From: Streptomyces sp. NBC_00193
GTDB taxonomy: Bacteria; Actinomycetota; Actinomycetes; Streptomycetales; Streptomycetaceae
Length of the DNA: 64,000 bases
Direction of reading: 5' to 3'
NCBI RefSeq assembly: GCF_026342735.1
Contig: NZ_JAPEMM010000001.1
Coordinates: forward strand, 5,766,001-5,830,000
Every line of letters starts with the position of its first letter. The stretch's first letter is position 1. The notes under the pieces are model-generated. The model was given only the letters and a program-made list of their open reading frames with translations, was not told the DNA's origin and made no database searches. Position numbers and translations under genes: made by a program. This document shows positions 50,546 to 58,546 of this stretch, one piece after another.

Positions 50546-51445
50546 ATGACAGCCACCTCCACCCCGCCGGTGGACGTGCGCCCCGACCCCGCCGGAGCCC
50601 CCGAGGCCCCGGCGGGGCGTACGGGCCCACCCGGCCTGTGGGCCACCGGCGCGGCCCTGGCCATCCTGGGCGCCCTGCTCCTCGGCTTCGTCGCGGAAGT
50701 GGGCCCGCTGGGACACCTGCGCCACGAACGGGACCGCCGGGTGGGGTACGCGCAGCTGCGCGAAGGCCTCGCCAACGCCACCGCCCCGCTGGGGCCGACC
50801 ACCCCGGGCAGCCCCGTCGCCCTGCTGGAGATCCCGCAGATCGGGCTGCGCGAGGTGGTCCGCGAGGCGACCACCTCCGGGGTACTGGCCTCCGGGCCCG
50901 GCCACCGGCGCGGCACGGTCCTGCCCGGCCAGCCCGGGACGAGCATCCTCATGGGCCGCCAGGCGGGCTACGGCGGCCCCTTCGCCCACATCGCGGACCT
51001 GGAGCGCGGGGAGACCTTCCTCGTCGTCACCGGCCAGGGCGAGCACACGTACAAGGTGCTGGGCGTCCGACGCGCGGGCGACCCGCAGCCGGTCCGGCCG
51101 ACCGGTGACGCGGCCCTGCTCACCCTGATGACCGCGGACGGGACCCCGTACATGCCGGACGGCGTGGTCCACGTCGACGCGGAACTCACCACGCCCGTCC
51201 AGCAGTCAGGCGGCCGCACCCCGGGACGGCTGGCCGCGGACGAGGCCCCCCTCGGGAGCCAGACCTCGGCCTGGTTCCCGCTGGTCCTGTGGGCGCAGGC
51301 GCTGCTGCTCGCCGCGGCGGCCCTCGCCTGGGCGCGGATCCGCTGGGGCCGCGCGCACACCTGGCTGGTGGGCTTCCCGGTGCTGGCCGCCCTCGGCCTC
51401 GCGGTCGCCGACCAGGCCGCCCTCCTCCTGCCCAACCTCCTGTGA
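50546..51445 (+). CDS. Sortase-fold membrane protein lacking catalytic residues (pseudosortase)
   Basis: The 299-residue protein has one N-terminal helix, a sortase-like domain and two C-terminal helices. The class E sortase order is kept: LEIPQIGLREVVREATTS, GPGHRRGTVLPGQPGTSIL, GGPFAHIADLERGETFLVV and LLTLMTADGTPYMPDGVV. At the catalytic positions, however, the His of the usual GHR is Arg138 (MGRQAGYGG), the Cys of TLxTC is Ala197 (TLMTA) and the Arg is replaced near Gly206. It cannot be a transpeptidase of the normal kind and may bind or present the LAxTG or WxL proteins encoded upstream. GGAGAAG precedes ATG. Confidence 0.82.
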   Translation: MTATSTPPVDVRPDPAGAPEAPAGRTGPPGLWATGAALAILGALLLGFVAEVGPLGHLRHERDRRVGYAQLREGLANATAPLGPTTPGSPVALLEIPQIGLREVVREATTSGVLASGPGHRRGTVLPGQPGTSILMGRQAGYGGPFAHIADLERGETFLVVTGQGEHTYKVLGVRRAGDPQPVRPTGDAALLTLMTADGTPYMPDGVVHVDAELTTPVQQSGGRTPGRLAADEAPLGSQTSAWFPLVLWAQALLLAAAALAWARIRWGRAHTWLVGFPVLAALGLAVADQAALLLPNLL

Positions 51446-51456
51446 ACGAGGCCGTG

Positions 51457-52275
51457 ATGACGACGCAGACGCTCCCCCTTCCCACGCTCCCCGCAACGGG
51501 AGCGTCCACCCTCGACGCGCGCGACGTCTCGGCGTGGTTCGGCGGCCGCAAGGTCCTCAACCGGGTCTCCCTGACGATGCCCGGCGGCCGGGTCACGGCC
51601 CTGATCGGCCCTTCGGGCTGCGGGAAGTCCACCTTCCTGCGGATCCTGAACCGGATGCACGAGCTGATCCCGGGCGCCGAACTGGCCGGTGAGGTACTCC
51701 TCGACGGCGAGGACGTCTACGCCCGCGGCCGCCGCCTCACCGATGCCCGCCGCCGGATCGGCATGGTCTTCCAGAAGCCGAACCCCTTCCCGGCGATGTC
51801 GGTCTACGACAACGTCACGGCGGGCCTCAAGCTGACGGGCACCCGTGCCTCGGCGGCCGAGAAGGACGAGCTGGTGGAGGAGTGCCTGACCAAGGCCGGG
51901 CTGTGGAAGGAGGTCCAGGACCGGCTGCGCCAGCCGGGCGGCGCGCTCTCCGGCGGCCAGCAGCAGCGCCTGTGCATCGCCCGCTCCCTCGCGGTCCGGC
52001 CGCGGATCCTGCTCATGGACGAACCCTGCTCGGCCCTGGACCCCACGTCCACGCGCCGCATCGAGGAGACCGTCCGCGAGCTGGCCGACGAGGTCACCAT
52101 CGTGATCGTGACGCACAACATGCAGCAGGCGGCCCGGGTTTCCGACCAGTGCGCCTTCTTCCTCGCGGAACAGGGCACGCCCGGACAGATCGTGGAACAC
52201 GGACCGACGGAAGCCATGTTCTCCGCCCCCGCCGACCCGCGCACCTCGGACTACGTCCAGGGCCGCTTCGGCTGA
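51457..52275 (+). CDS. pstB: Phosphate-type ABC transporter ATP-binding protein PstB
   Basis: The 272-residue ATPase has Walker A GPSGCGKST near residue 51, Q-loop FQKPNPFPAMSVYDN, signature LSGGQQQRL, Walker B ILLMDEPCSALDP and the His switch VTHNMQQAARVSD; FLRILNRMHELIPGA and the end TSDYVQGRFG are PstB hallmarks. The ATG is preceded by GAGG and follows the sortase-like stop by 11 bases. It provides the ATPase for the PstC/PstA permeases at the other end of the operon, more than 10 kb away, which ties the surface-protein genes to the transporter. No phoU gene follows. Confidence 0.93.
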   Translation: MTTQTLPLPTLPATGASTLDARDVSAWFGGRKVLNRVSLTMPGGRVTALIGPSGCGKSTFLRILNRMHELIPGAELAGEVLLDGEDVYARGRRLTDARRRIGMVFQKPNPFPAMSVYDNVTAGLKLTGTRASAAEKDELVEECLTKAGLWKEVQDRLRQPGGALSGGQQQRLCIARSLAVRPRILLMDEPCSALDPTSTRRIEETVRELADEVTIVIVTHNMQQAARVSDQCAFFLAEQGTPGQIVEHGPTEAMFSAPADPRTSDYVQGRFG

Positions 52276-52333
52276 CCCCCGGCGGGCCGCCCCCGACGGC
52301 CGGGCCCGGCAACGGATCACTACATTGGGGCCC

Positions 52334-52882
52334 ATGTCCACACTGCCGCTGCCACTGCCCGTCATCCTCTTGCTGTCGGGGAGCCTGCGGGCCGCCTCCT
52401 CCAACGAGACCGTCCTGCGCACCGCACGAGCGGCGGCCCCCGCGCACGTGCGGACGGTCCTCTACGAGGGGCTGGCGGACCTCCCGCACTTCAACCCCGA
52501 CGACGACGCCGCACCGCTGCCGGGTCCCGTGGCCGGACTGCGCGCGGCGATCGCCGAGGCGGCCGCGGTCCTCATCTGCACCCCGGAGTACGCCGGCACC
52601 CTGCCGGGTTCCTTCAAGAACCTCCTGGACTGGACGGTCGGCGGCACCGAGATCTGCGACAAGCCCGTCGCCTGGGTGAACGCGGCGGCCCCGGGACGCG
52701 GCGAGGGCGCGGAGGCCACCCTGCGGACCGTCCTCGGCTACACCGGCGCCGACATCAGGGCCGAGGCGTGCGCCCGGATCCCCGTGGACCGCAGCAAGCT
52801 CGCCGCGGACGGCACCATCACCGACGAGTCCGTACGCACCCGACTCACTCACATCCTCACCCTGCTGGCGGACCAGGGCTAG
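52334..52882 (+). CDS. NAD(P)H-dependent FMN reductase-family flavoprotein
   Basis: The 182-residue protein has the flavodoxin-like fold of NADPH-dependent FMN reductases: ILLLSGSLRAASSNETVLR at the FMN phosphate loop, ICTPEYAGTLPGSFKNLLDW (the PEY-G-x-P-x-x-KN-D-W signature) and then WVNAAAPGRG. It would reduce flavins or quinones with NAD(P)H. ATG 52334 lies a few bases after TACATT, a possible -10, so the mRNA may be leaderless. It converges with the methyltransferase gene, with 16 bases between stops. Confidence 0.87.
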   Translation: MSTLPLPLPVILLLSGSLRAASSNETVLRTARAAAPAHVRTVLYEGLADLPHFNPDDDAAPLPGPVAGLRAAIAEAAAVLICTPEYAGTLPGSFKNLLDWTVGGTEICDKPVAWVNAAAPGRGEGAEATLRTVLGYTGADIRAEACARIPVDRSKLAADGTITDESVRTRLTHILTLLADQG

Positions 52883-52898
52883 GGCCCGTCTTGCGGGA

Positions 52899-53639
52899 TT
52901 ACGGTTTGTGGGTGATCCAGAGCAGTTCCGCCGGCCAGTGGTGTGCCCAGTCGGGTGGGTCGGTTTCGTTGTAGCCGTTGGGGGTTCCGCGTTCGGGCCG
53001 GGGCTCGATGAGGTCGTCGATGACGAGGCCCGCGCCGCGCAGGACCCTGACCCAGTCGCCGTAGGTGAGCTGGTAGCTGGTCGCGCCCTCGTCCTCGGCG
53101 ATGGTGTTCAGGCCGAAGTAGTCCTTCTGCAGCGTCGTGGTCACGCGGCCGGCGGCTTCGTCGTAGCACGCTTCGAACCACGGACTGGCGACGTTGAACA
53201 CCAGGCGCCCGCCTCGGCGCAGGACGCGCGCGGCCTGCGGGACGGCCAGGTGCGGGGACGCCCAGCTGAGCCCACCGAAGTCGCAGAACACCAGGTCGAA
53301 GCTGTCCGCGGCGAAGGGAAGCTGTTCGGCGGCGCCTTGCACGAGCGGGTAGCGGGCCGCTCCCATCGCGTCGGCCGCTGCGGCGAGCTGGGCTTCGGAG
53401 AGGTCGAACCCGACCACGGAGGCGCCCTCGGCGGCGAGCGCCCTGGACCACTGGCCGGCGCCGCAGCCGAGTTCGAGGACGCGCTTGCCGGTGACATCGC
53501 CCAGGGCGTGCAGGTGCGCGTCGGGGATCGAGTACATGCCCCACAGCCGGGGTGCGGCGCCGATGTGCGGGTCGTGCTCGTGCTGGTAGGCGCTGCTGAT
53601 CCGGTTCCAGAACCGCCGGTTGGCGGGGATGCTGTCCAC
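52899..53639 (-). CDS. Class I SAM-dependent methyltransferase
   Basis: From GTG 53639 (GGAG upstream) the product has 246 residues. The SAM-binding motif I is VLELGCGAGQWSRALAAEG near residue 58, motif II lies at VGFDLSEAQL, motif III at DLVFCDFGGLSW and VLRRGGRLVF follows. The N-terminal segment NRRFWNRISSAYQHEHDP is typical of a large actinobacterial group with unknown acceptor. The open frame extends far to the right but that part is not protein-like. Confidence 0.85.
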   Translation of the reverse strand: MDSIPANRRFWNRISSAYQHEHDPHIGAAPRLWGMYSIPDAHLHALGDVTGKRVLELGCGAGQWSRALAAEGASVVGFDLSEAQLAAAADAMGAARYPLVQGAAEQLPFAADSFDLVFCDFGGLSWASPHLAVPQAARVLRRGGRLVFNVASPWFEACYDEAAGRVTTTLQKDYFGLNTIAEDEGATSYQLTYGDWVRVLRGAGLVIDDLIEPRPERGTPNGYNETDPPDWAHHWPAELLWITHKP

Positions 53640-53680
53640 GGCCCGACTCCAGCACTTCCGGCCGGGGGCGGTCAACACGA

Positions 53681-54112
53681 TTAGGGCACCGGCCGGTCCT
53701 CGGTCCGGAAGAGGCGGGCCACGTCGGCGCCCCGGTCCCGCAGCCAGGGGAGCTGGTCCGGGTACCCGACGCCCGGTGTGGCCTCGGACAGCCGGAGCCA
53801 TCCGGCCGTGGGCCGGTAGGAGAGCAGGGTGGAGGGGTGGTGCGCCCGCAGTACGGCGGTGACGCCCTGGCGATCTTCCTGTCCCACGTACCAGGCGATC
53901 TCCGGCTGTCCCGGGCGCCGCCAGGACCCGGGCACCCGCACCGCTTCCGGAGGCGTTCCGTGGACGTGCCGAAGCGGGAACCGCTGCAGGTGCTGGGGTA
54001 TCTGGGGTATCTCGACGGCCAGGATCGCCAGCCAGGTCAGCCCGAGCACGAGGGCCGGCCAGCTCGTGCCCCGCCTCCAACAGCTTCTCCTCTCCGTAGG
54101 CTTCGCGGCCAC
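53681..54112 (-). CDS. Hypothetical membrane-anchored protein
   Basis: The frame from GTG 54112 encodes 143 residues: a basic N-terminus (AAKPTERRSCWRRG), one hydrophobic helix (WPALVLGLTWLAILAVEI) and a soluble domain with YVGQEDRQGVTAVLRAHHPS and a Pro/Arg-rich C-terminus. I do not recognise a family. The start is uncertain; ATG 54163 would add a Gly/Arg-rich stretch. It is followed by the methyltransferase gene on the same strand after 41 bases. Confidence 0.5.
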   Translation of the reverse strand: MAAKPTERRSCWRRGTSWPALVLGLTWLAILAVEIPQIPQHLQRFPLRHVHGTPPEAVRVPGSWRRPGQPEIAWYVGQEDRQGVTAVLRAHHPSTLLSYRPTAGWLRLSEATPGVGYPDQLPWLRDRGADVARLFRTEDRPVP

Positions 54113-54161
54113 CGCCGGAGGTGTTCCTCCGCGGGTCTGCCCCCTCCCCCTTGATCCCGGC

Positions 54162-54290
54162 ATGGTCGAACTGCTCACCCTGGCAACAGCGGTTGCCGGT
54201 GCCGTTCAGGCAACGATGCTCGTCATCCACGGCCTCCAGAACCGCAAGCCGCGCCCGCCCCGGCAGAAGCGGGTGTGGCGCCGCCGGTAG
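54162..54290 (+). CDS. Possible 42-residue membrane peptide
   Basis: ATG 54162 opens a frame for MVELLTLATAVAGAVQATML followed by VIHGLQNRKPRPPRQ and KRVWRRR: one membrane helix and a strongly basic tail. No ribosome site is visible and it overlaps the extended 5' end of the opposite-strand gene, so it remains a candidate only. Confidence 0.35.
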   Translation: MVELLTLATAVAGAVQATMLVIHGLQNRKPRPPRQKRVWRRR

Positions 54291-54295
54291 GCGGT

Positions 54296-56281
54296 CTACG
54301 GAGTTTCTTCCGGACCGGGTTTGAGGCGGCGCAGGGTGTAGCCCTCGTGCGTCGGGTCCAGGGCTCTGGTGGCCTGCTTGAAGAGGTGCTCGGCCCGCTC
54401 GTAGGACAGGCGGCGCCGGCCCGTGTCCGGGCACAGGTCGGCCGGGCCGGGGGTCCGGGCCGGGCCGGGACGCCGGTCGGAGAGGAACACCGGGCCACGG
54501 GTGCGGCCGGCCAGCAGGACGGGCAGGAGGCGGGCCGTCCCGGAGCGCCAGCTCACCCAGGTGCGGCCCGCGCGGGCCCGGCGGTCCTCCAGGTCCAGGT
54601 CCTCCACGTCCAGGGACAGGACGGCCTTCACCCCCGCCGCCGATTCGTGCAGGAGCAGCCACAACGTCTTTTCCCGCAACGGCACTTCGGGGTCGCTCCA
54701 CAGCGCATCGAGCTGCGCGGGCCCCAGGGCGGACGCCCGGGGGCGGGTTTCGGCGCGTCGCTCCAGCCCGGCCGCGAGCCCGTCCAGGCCGGCCCAGGCA
54801 CCGAAGGAGCGTACGGCCGAGCGGTGCCGGTTCCAGGTCCTGGCCGCCGCACCGCCCCAGGCGGCCGCGCACACCCGTGCCACCTCCTCGGCCGTCAGCC
54901 GGGACAGCGGCATGCCGTCGCCGAGGTCCAGGCGCAGCCGGCGCAGGGTCTGGCCGTACGAGCGGACCGTCGCGGCGTCCAGATCCGCCCGGCCCAGGAA
55001 CCCCTGTGCGGCCCCGCCCAGGGTCGGGCCCGGCGCCGCCGTGGCGGGCACCTCCTGTGCGCGCCGGTGCAGGAAGGCGCGCTCGGCGGCGTTCCTGGCG
55101 AGGGCCGCCGCCCGGAGGAACTCCTGCCGCGCCTCCGGGCCGCGGCCCAGGCGCAGCAGCAGGTCTCCCCGGACGCTGGGGAGGAGGTGGTAGTCACGGA
55201 GTACGGGATCGGCGACCAGGGAGTCGACCAGGTCGAGGCCGGCCTGCGGCCCGTACGCCATCCCGAGCGCCACCGCCCGGTTGAGCCGGACCACCGCCGT
55301 CGGCCGCAGCCGGTCCAATGCTCCGTACAGGGTCGCGATCTGCGCCCAGTCGGTCTCCTCGGCGGTGCGCGCCTGCGCATGGCACACGGCGATCGCCGCT
55401 TGCAGCATGTACGGGCCCGGGGCCCCGCCGGCCTCCCGCGCGCGCAGCATCGCGGTGAAACCGCGGCGGACCAGCAGTTGGTCCCAGCGCCCCCGGTTCT
55501 GCTCGTGGAGCTGGACGGGCTCGCCCGAGGGCCCGGTGCGCGCCGCCGAACGGGAGGCCTGGATCTCCATCAGCGCGACCAGGGCGTGCACCTCGGCCTC
55601 CCGGGGGGCCAGCTCGGCCAGCAGCCGGCCCAGCCGGAGCGCTTCGAGGCAGAGTCCGGGGCGCATCAGATCGTCGCCGGAGGTGGCCGAGTAGCCCTCG
55701 TTGAAGATCAGGTAGATGACCTCCAGCACCGAGGACAGCCGCTCGGGCAGTTCCGGCCCCTCCGGCAGGTCGAAGGGCACGCGGTGCTCGGCCAGCGTGC
55801 GCTTGGCCGTGGCGATGCGCCGGGTGACGACGGCCGCCGTGACGAGGAAGGCCCGTGCGATCTCCTCGGCCGTCAGACCGCCCAGCAGCCGGAGCGTGAG
55901 CGCCGCACGGGCCTCGGTCGGCAGCACGGGGTGGCAGGAGAGGAACATCAGCCGCAGGACGTCGTCGTCGTGTTCGGGCTCCTGCCGTTCCTGCCGCCCC
56001 TGGCCTTCCTCCAGCTCGTGGGCGAGCTGTTCCTGTTTGTCCGTCAGCATCCGGGAGCGCCGGATGTGGTCGACCGCCCGCCGTTTGGCGGTGGTCGTCA
56101 GCCAGGCGCCGGGGTTGTCCGGGACCCCGGCGCCTGGCCATTGTTCGAGCGCGGCGACGAGCGCGTCCTGGGCCAGTTCCTCGGCCAGGCCGACGTCGTG
56201 CACCATGCGCGTCAGCGTGGCGATGATCTTGGCCGATTCGAGCTTCCAGACCGCGTCGATCGTCCGCGAGATGTCCGGCAC
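54296..56281 (-). CDS. ECF42-type sigma factor fused to a truncated tyrosine-recombinase domain
   Basis: Residues 1-410 of this 661-residue protein are an ECF sigma factor of the ECF42 type: sigma-2 region (LAEELAQDALVAALEQWP), sigma-4 helix-turn-helix (LTAEEIARAFLVTAAVVTRRI), VIYLIFNEGYSATSG, and the TPR-like extension. Residues 430-661 match a phage-integrase/XerD-type protein: core-binding part (VRSYGQTLRRLRL, TWNRHRSAVRSFGAWA) and a catalytic part that keeps LSYERAEHLFKQATRAL but has Lys where box I Arg is expected (AAGVKAVLSLDVEDL) and stops at GYTLRRLKPGPEETP, before the box II His and Tyr. No stop or frame change separates them. GTG start, three bases after the DGPF gene. Confidence 0.85.
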   Translation of the reverse strand: MPDISRTIDAVWKLESAKIIATLTRMVHDVGLAEELAQDALVAALEQWPGAGVPDNPGAWLTTTAKRRAVDHIRRSRMLTDKQEQLAHELEEGQGRQERQEPEHDDDVLRLMFLSCHPVLPTEARAALTLRLLGGLTAEEIARAFLVTAAVVTRRIATAKRTLAEHRVPFDLPEGPELPERLSSVLEVIYLIFNEGYSATSGDDLMRPGLCLEALRLGRLLAELAPREAEVHALVALMEIQASRSAARTGPSGEPVQLHEQNRGRWDQLLVRRGFTAMLRAREAGGAPGPYMLQAAIAVCHAQARTAEETDWAQIATLYGALDRLRPTAVVRLNRAVALGMAYGPQAGLDLVDSLVADPVLRDYHLLPSVRGDLLLRLGRGPEARQEFLRAAALARNAAERAFLHRRAQEVPATAAPGPTLGGAAQGFLGRADLDAATVRSYGQTLRRLRLDLGDGMPLSRLTAEEVARVCAAAWGGAAARTWNRHRSAVRSFGAWAGLDGLAAGLERRAETRPRASALGPAQLDALWSDPEVPLREKTLWLLLHESAAGVKAVLSLDVEDLDLEDRRARAGRTWVSWRSGTARLLPVLLAGRTRGPVFLSDRRPGPARTPGPADLCPDTGRRRLSYERAEHLFKQATRALDPTHEGYTLRRLKPGPEETP

Positions 56282-56284
56282 GGA

Positions 56285-56608
56285 TCAGGGGCCGAAGACC
56301 TGCTGGACCACGCTCTCGCCGTCGCCGACGATCCTGCGGAAGCGGCGGGCCAGCTCGATCGCCTCTTCCCGGGACCGGACCTCGATCAGCGCGAAACCGG
56401 CCACGGCCTCCTTGGCCTCGGCGAACGGCCCGTCCGTCACGGTGATCTCCTCACCGGCGGAGGTCACCACGATGCCGCCCGGCTCCAGTCCGCCCGTGGC
56501 CAGCAGTACGCCGGCCGCGGTCAGCTCCTCGATGAACTTGCCCATCTCGGCGTACAGCCGCTCGTCGGGGGTGGTCTCGGAAGGCTTCGTCGTCATCAGG
56601 TAGCGCAT
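56285..56608 (-). CDS. DGPF/YCII-family protein partner of the ECF42 sigma factor
   Basis: The 107-residue protein contains the name-giving motif VTDGPFAEAKEAVAGFALIEV and belongs to the YCII-related DGPF family. ECF42 sigma factors are known to be encoded next to DGPF genes and to control them. GAGGAG stands six bases before ATG, and the sigma gene begins three bases after the stop, so they form one operon. Its biochemical role is not known; in the YCII family a His-Asp pair is thought catalytic, but the His is not evident here. Confidence 0.92.
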   Translation of the reverse strand: MRYLMTTKPSETTPDERLYAEMGKFIEELTAAGVLLATGGLEPGGIVVTSAGEEITVTDGPFAEAKEAVAGFALIEVRSREEAIELARRFRRIVGDGESVVQQVFGP

Positions 56609-56657
56609 GGGGACTCCTCGTCTCGTGGTGCCGAGCTGCTGCCCGCACCCTGCCTAC

Positions 56658-56719
56658 ACGTCGAACCGCCGATGTGACAGGGAACGCGCCCATTCCCTGT
56701 CACTTTTCCGGTTCGACGT
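56658..56719. promoter_or_regulatory. Divergent pair of identical promoter-like motifs
   Basis: TTCCCTGTCAC-N7-GTTCGACGT occurs on the minus strand (56684-56658), reading towards the DGPF-sigma operon, and on the plus strand (56693-56719), reading towards the DUF998 gene; eight bases separate the copies. The distance from TTCCC to CGAC is 16 bases, fitting -35/-10 spacing of ECF sigma promoters. The pair is probably recognised by the neighbouring ECF42 sigma or by a regulator that controls both units. Confidence 0.65.
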
Positions 56720-56772
56720 ACCGGCGAGAACCAAAAGAGAACCGCGTTCGACGAACCCGAGAGGTACCCGCC

Positions 56773-57447
56773 ATGAGCACCCAGGCCCCCACCGCCGCCC
56801 GCTCCTCCGCCGCCGCCCGCTCCTCCTCCACCACCCGCTCCCTCCTCACCTGCGCGGTCGTGGCCTCCCCGCTGTGGGCGGTCGTCTCCCTGACCCAGGC
56901 CGCGACCCGCCAGGGCTTCGACATCACCCGCCACCCGCTCAGCGCCCTGAGCAACGGCAGCCTCGGCTGGCTCCAGATCACCAACTTCCTGCTCGCCGGA
57001 ACCCTCCTCGTCCTCGGGGCGAGCGGCCTGCACCGGGCCCTGCGGGGCACCCCGGGAGGCACCTGGGCCCCACGGCTGGTCCGGATCGGCGGCCTCGGCA
57101 TGATCGCCGCGGGAGCCTTCGTCATGGACCCGGTCGACGGCTTCCCCGCGGGAGCCCCCTCCGCGGAGGCCGCCGCGCTCACCTGGCACAGCTACGCCCA
57201 CTTCGCCGCCGGCTCGGTCACCTTCACCTCGCTGATCGCCGCCTGCTACGTCCTGGGCCGCCACTTCGGCCGCGCCGGGAACCGCCGGTACGCGCAGGCC
57301 TCCCGCGTCGCCGGTACGGCCCTCCTGATCGGCAACGGCTGGGCGATGGGCGGAGGCCGGGCAGGCACCCTGACCCTGGCCGTCGGAGCCGTCACGGCGA
57401 TGCTCTGGATCTCCGTGGTCGCCCGGCGCAGCCGCCGCGGCGTCTGA
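56773..57447 (+). CDS. DUF998 family membrane protein
   Basis: The 224-residue protein has six membrane helices of the DUF998 type, with the family signature QGFDITRHPLSALSNGSLGW after the first helix and VMDPVDGFPAG in the middle. An Ala/Ser-rich leader of 20 residues precedes the first helix. ATG 56773 is preceded by GAGAGG. It is driven by the plus-strand copy of the motif at 56693, so it probably belongs to the regulon of the adjacent sigma factor. Function unknown. Confidence 0.87.
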   Translation: MSTQAPTAARSSAAARSSSTTRSLLTCAVVASPLWAVVSLTQAATRQGFDITRHPLSALSNGSLGWLQITNFLLAGTLLVLGASGLHRALRGTPGGTWAPRLVRIGGLGMIAAGAFVMDPVDGFPAGAPSAEAAALTWHSYAHFAAGSVTFTSLIAACYVLGRHFGRAGNRRYAQASRVAGTALLIGNGWAMGGGRAGTLTLAVGAVTAMLWISVVARRSRRGV

Positions 57448-57517
57448 CCCGCCAGGACCCGTCGCCCCACGGGCGTGCGTGTGGATCACTGGATAGACTT
57501 GCCACGGGAGGCGCCTG

Positions 57518-58546
57518 ATGGGCACGGCAGCGAACCGGGGCCTTTATACGGGCCGTGCCTCCGGCCTGATCGGGAGGCAGATCGCCGGCTACCGGATCGA
57601 GCGCATCATCGGCCGGGGCGGCATGGCCGTCGTCTACCAGGCCAAGGACCTGCGCCTGGACCGTACGGTCGCGCTCAAGCTGATCGCCCCGGAGCGCGTG
57701 CGCGACGAGGTCTTCCGGCGCCGCTTCGCCCACGAAGCCCGGGTCGCCGCCAGGATCGAGCACCCGCACATCGTGCCCGTCTTCGAAGCCGGCGAGACCG
57801 ACGGGGTCCTCTACATCGCCATGCGCTACGTCGCCGGGCCGGACCTGCGGACCCTGCTGGGCCAGGAGGGCCCCCTGCCCGTCCCGACCGCGCTGCGCAT
57901 CGCCGCGCAGGTGGCATCGGCGCTCGACGCGGCCCACGAGCACGATCTCGTGCACCGGGACGTCAAACCCGCCAACGTCCTGGTCGCCGAGGGCACCGAC
58001 AGCGAGCACCCGGAGCACATCTACCTCACGGACTTCGGGCTGACGAAGAAATCGCTGGCGCTCACCGGATTCACCACGGCGGGCGAGTTCGTCGGCACCG
58101 TCGACTACATGGCGCCGGAGCAGATCTCCGGGCGTCCGGTCGACGGGAGGTGCGACGTCTACAGCCTCGGCTGTGTCGTCTACGAGACCCTCGCCGGCGG
58201 GCCGCCCTTCGTCCGGGACGACGCCCCCGCGCTGCTGTGGGCGCACCAGTACGACGAGCCGCCTCCCCTGGCGGAGAAGCGGCCCGACATCGCGCCGGAG
58301 GCGGGCGCCGTACTGGCCAAGGCTCTGGCGAAGGTCCCGGAGGACCGCTACGACTCCTGCCTGGAATTCGTGGCGGCGCTGCGTGCCGCCACCGCCACCG
58401 CCCCCGCACCGGCCCGGCGGGCCGTCGCTCCGCAGTCCGGGGATGCGGTGAGCGCAGTGCCGCCCAGGGAGCCCCCGGACTGGGCCCGGCCGGTGTTCAC
58501 AGGCCCATGGAGATGGCCAGGCGGGTCATCTCCGCCGTGGTGTTGA
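57518..58546 (+). CDS. Serine/threonine protein kinase (PknB type), soluble
   Basis: The 342-residue kinase has all the Hanks motifs: glycine loop IIGRGGMAVVYQAKD near residue 31, Lys in VALKLI, catalytic loop LVHRDVKPANVLV near 146, DFG in LTDFGLTKKS, and APEQISG. The C-lobe is complete (PPFVRDDAPALLWAHQ, PEDRYDSC). Only about 50 residues follow and they contain no membrane helix or sensor domain, unlike most PknB relatives. GGGAGG precedes ATG. The last 50 bases overlap the 3' end of the convergent luxR-type gene, and the C-terminal tail (FTGPWRWPGGSSPPWC) is read through that gene. Confidence 0.9.
   Translation: MGTAANRGLYTGRASGLIGRQIAGYRIERIIGRGGMAVVYQAKDLRLDRTVALKLIAPERVRDEVFRRRFAHEARVAARIEHPHIVPVFEAGETDGVLYIAMRYVAGPDLRTLLGQEGPLPVPTALRIAAQVASALDAAHEHDLVHRDVKPANVLVAEGTDSEHPEHIYLTDFGLTKKSLALTGFTTAGEFVGTVDYMAPEQISGRPVDGRCDVYSLGCVVYETLAGGPPFVRDDAPALLWAHQYDEPPPLAEKRPDIAPEAGAVLAKALAKVPEDRYDSCLEFVAALRAATATAPAPARRAVAPQSGDAVSAVPPREPPDWARPVFTGPWRWPGGSSPPWC

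Noticed and set aside
54423..56603. Several plus-strand frames opposite the sigma-recombinase gene
   Set aside because: They are Arg/Pro/Ser-rich antisense frames without motifs.
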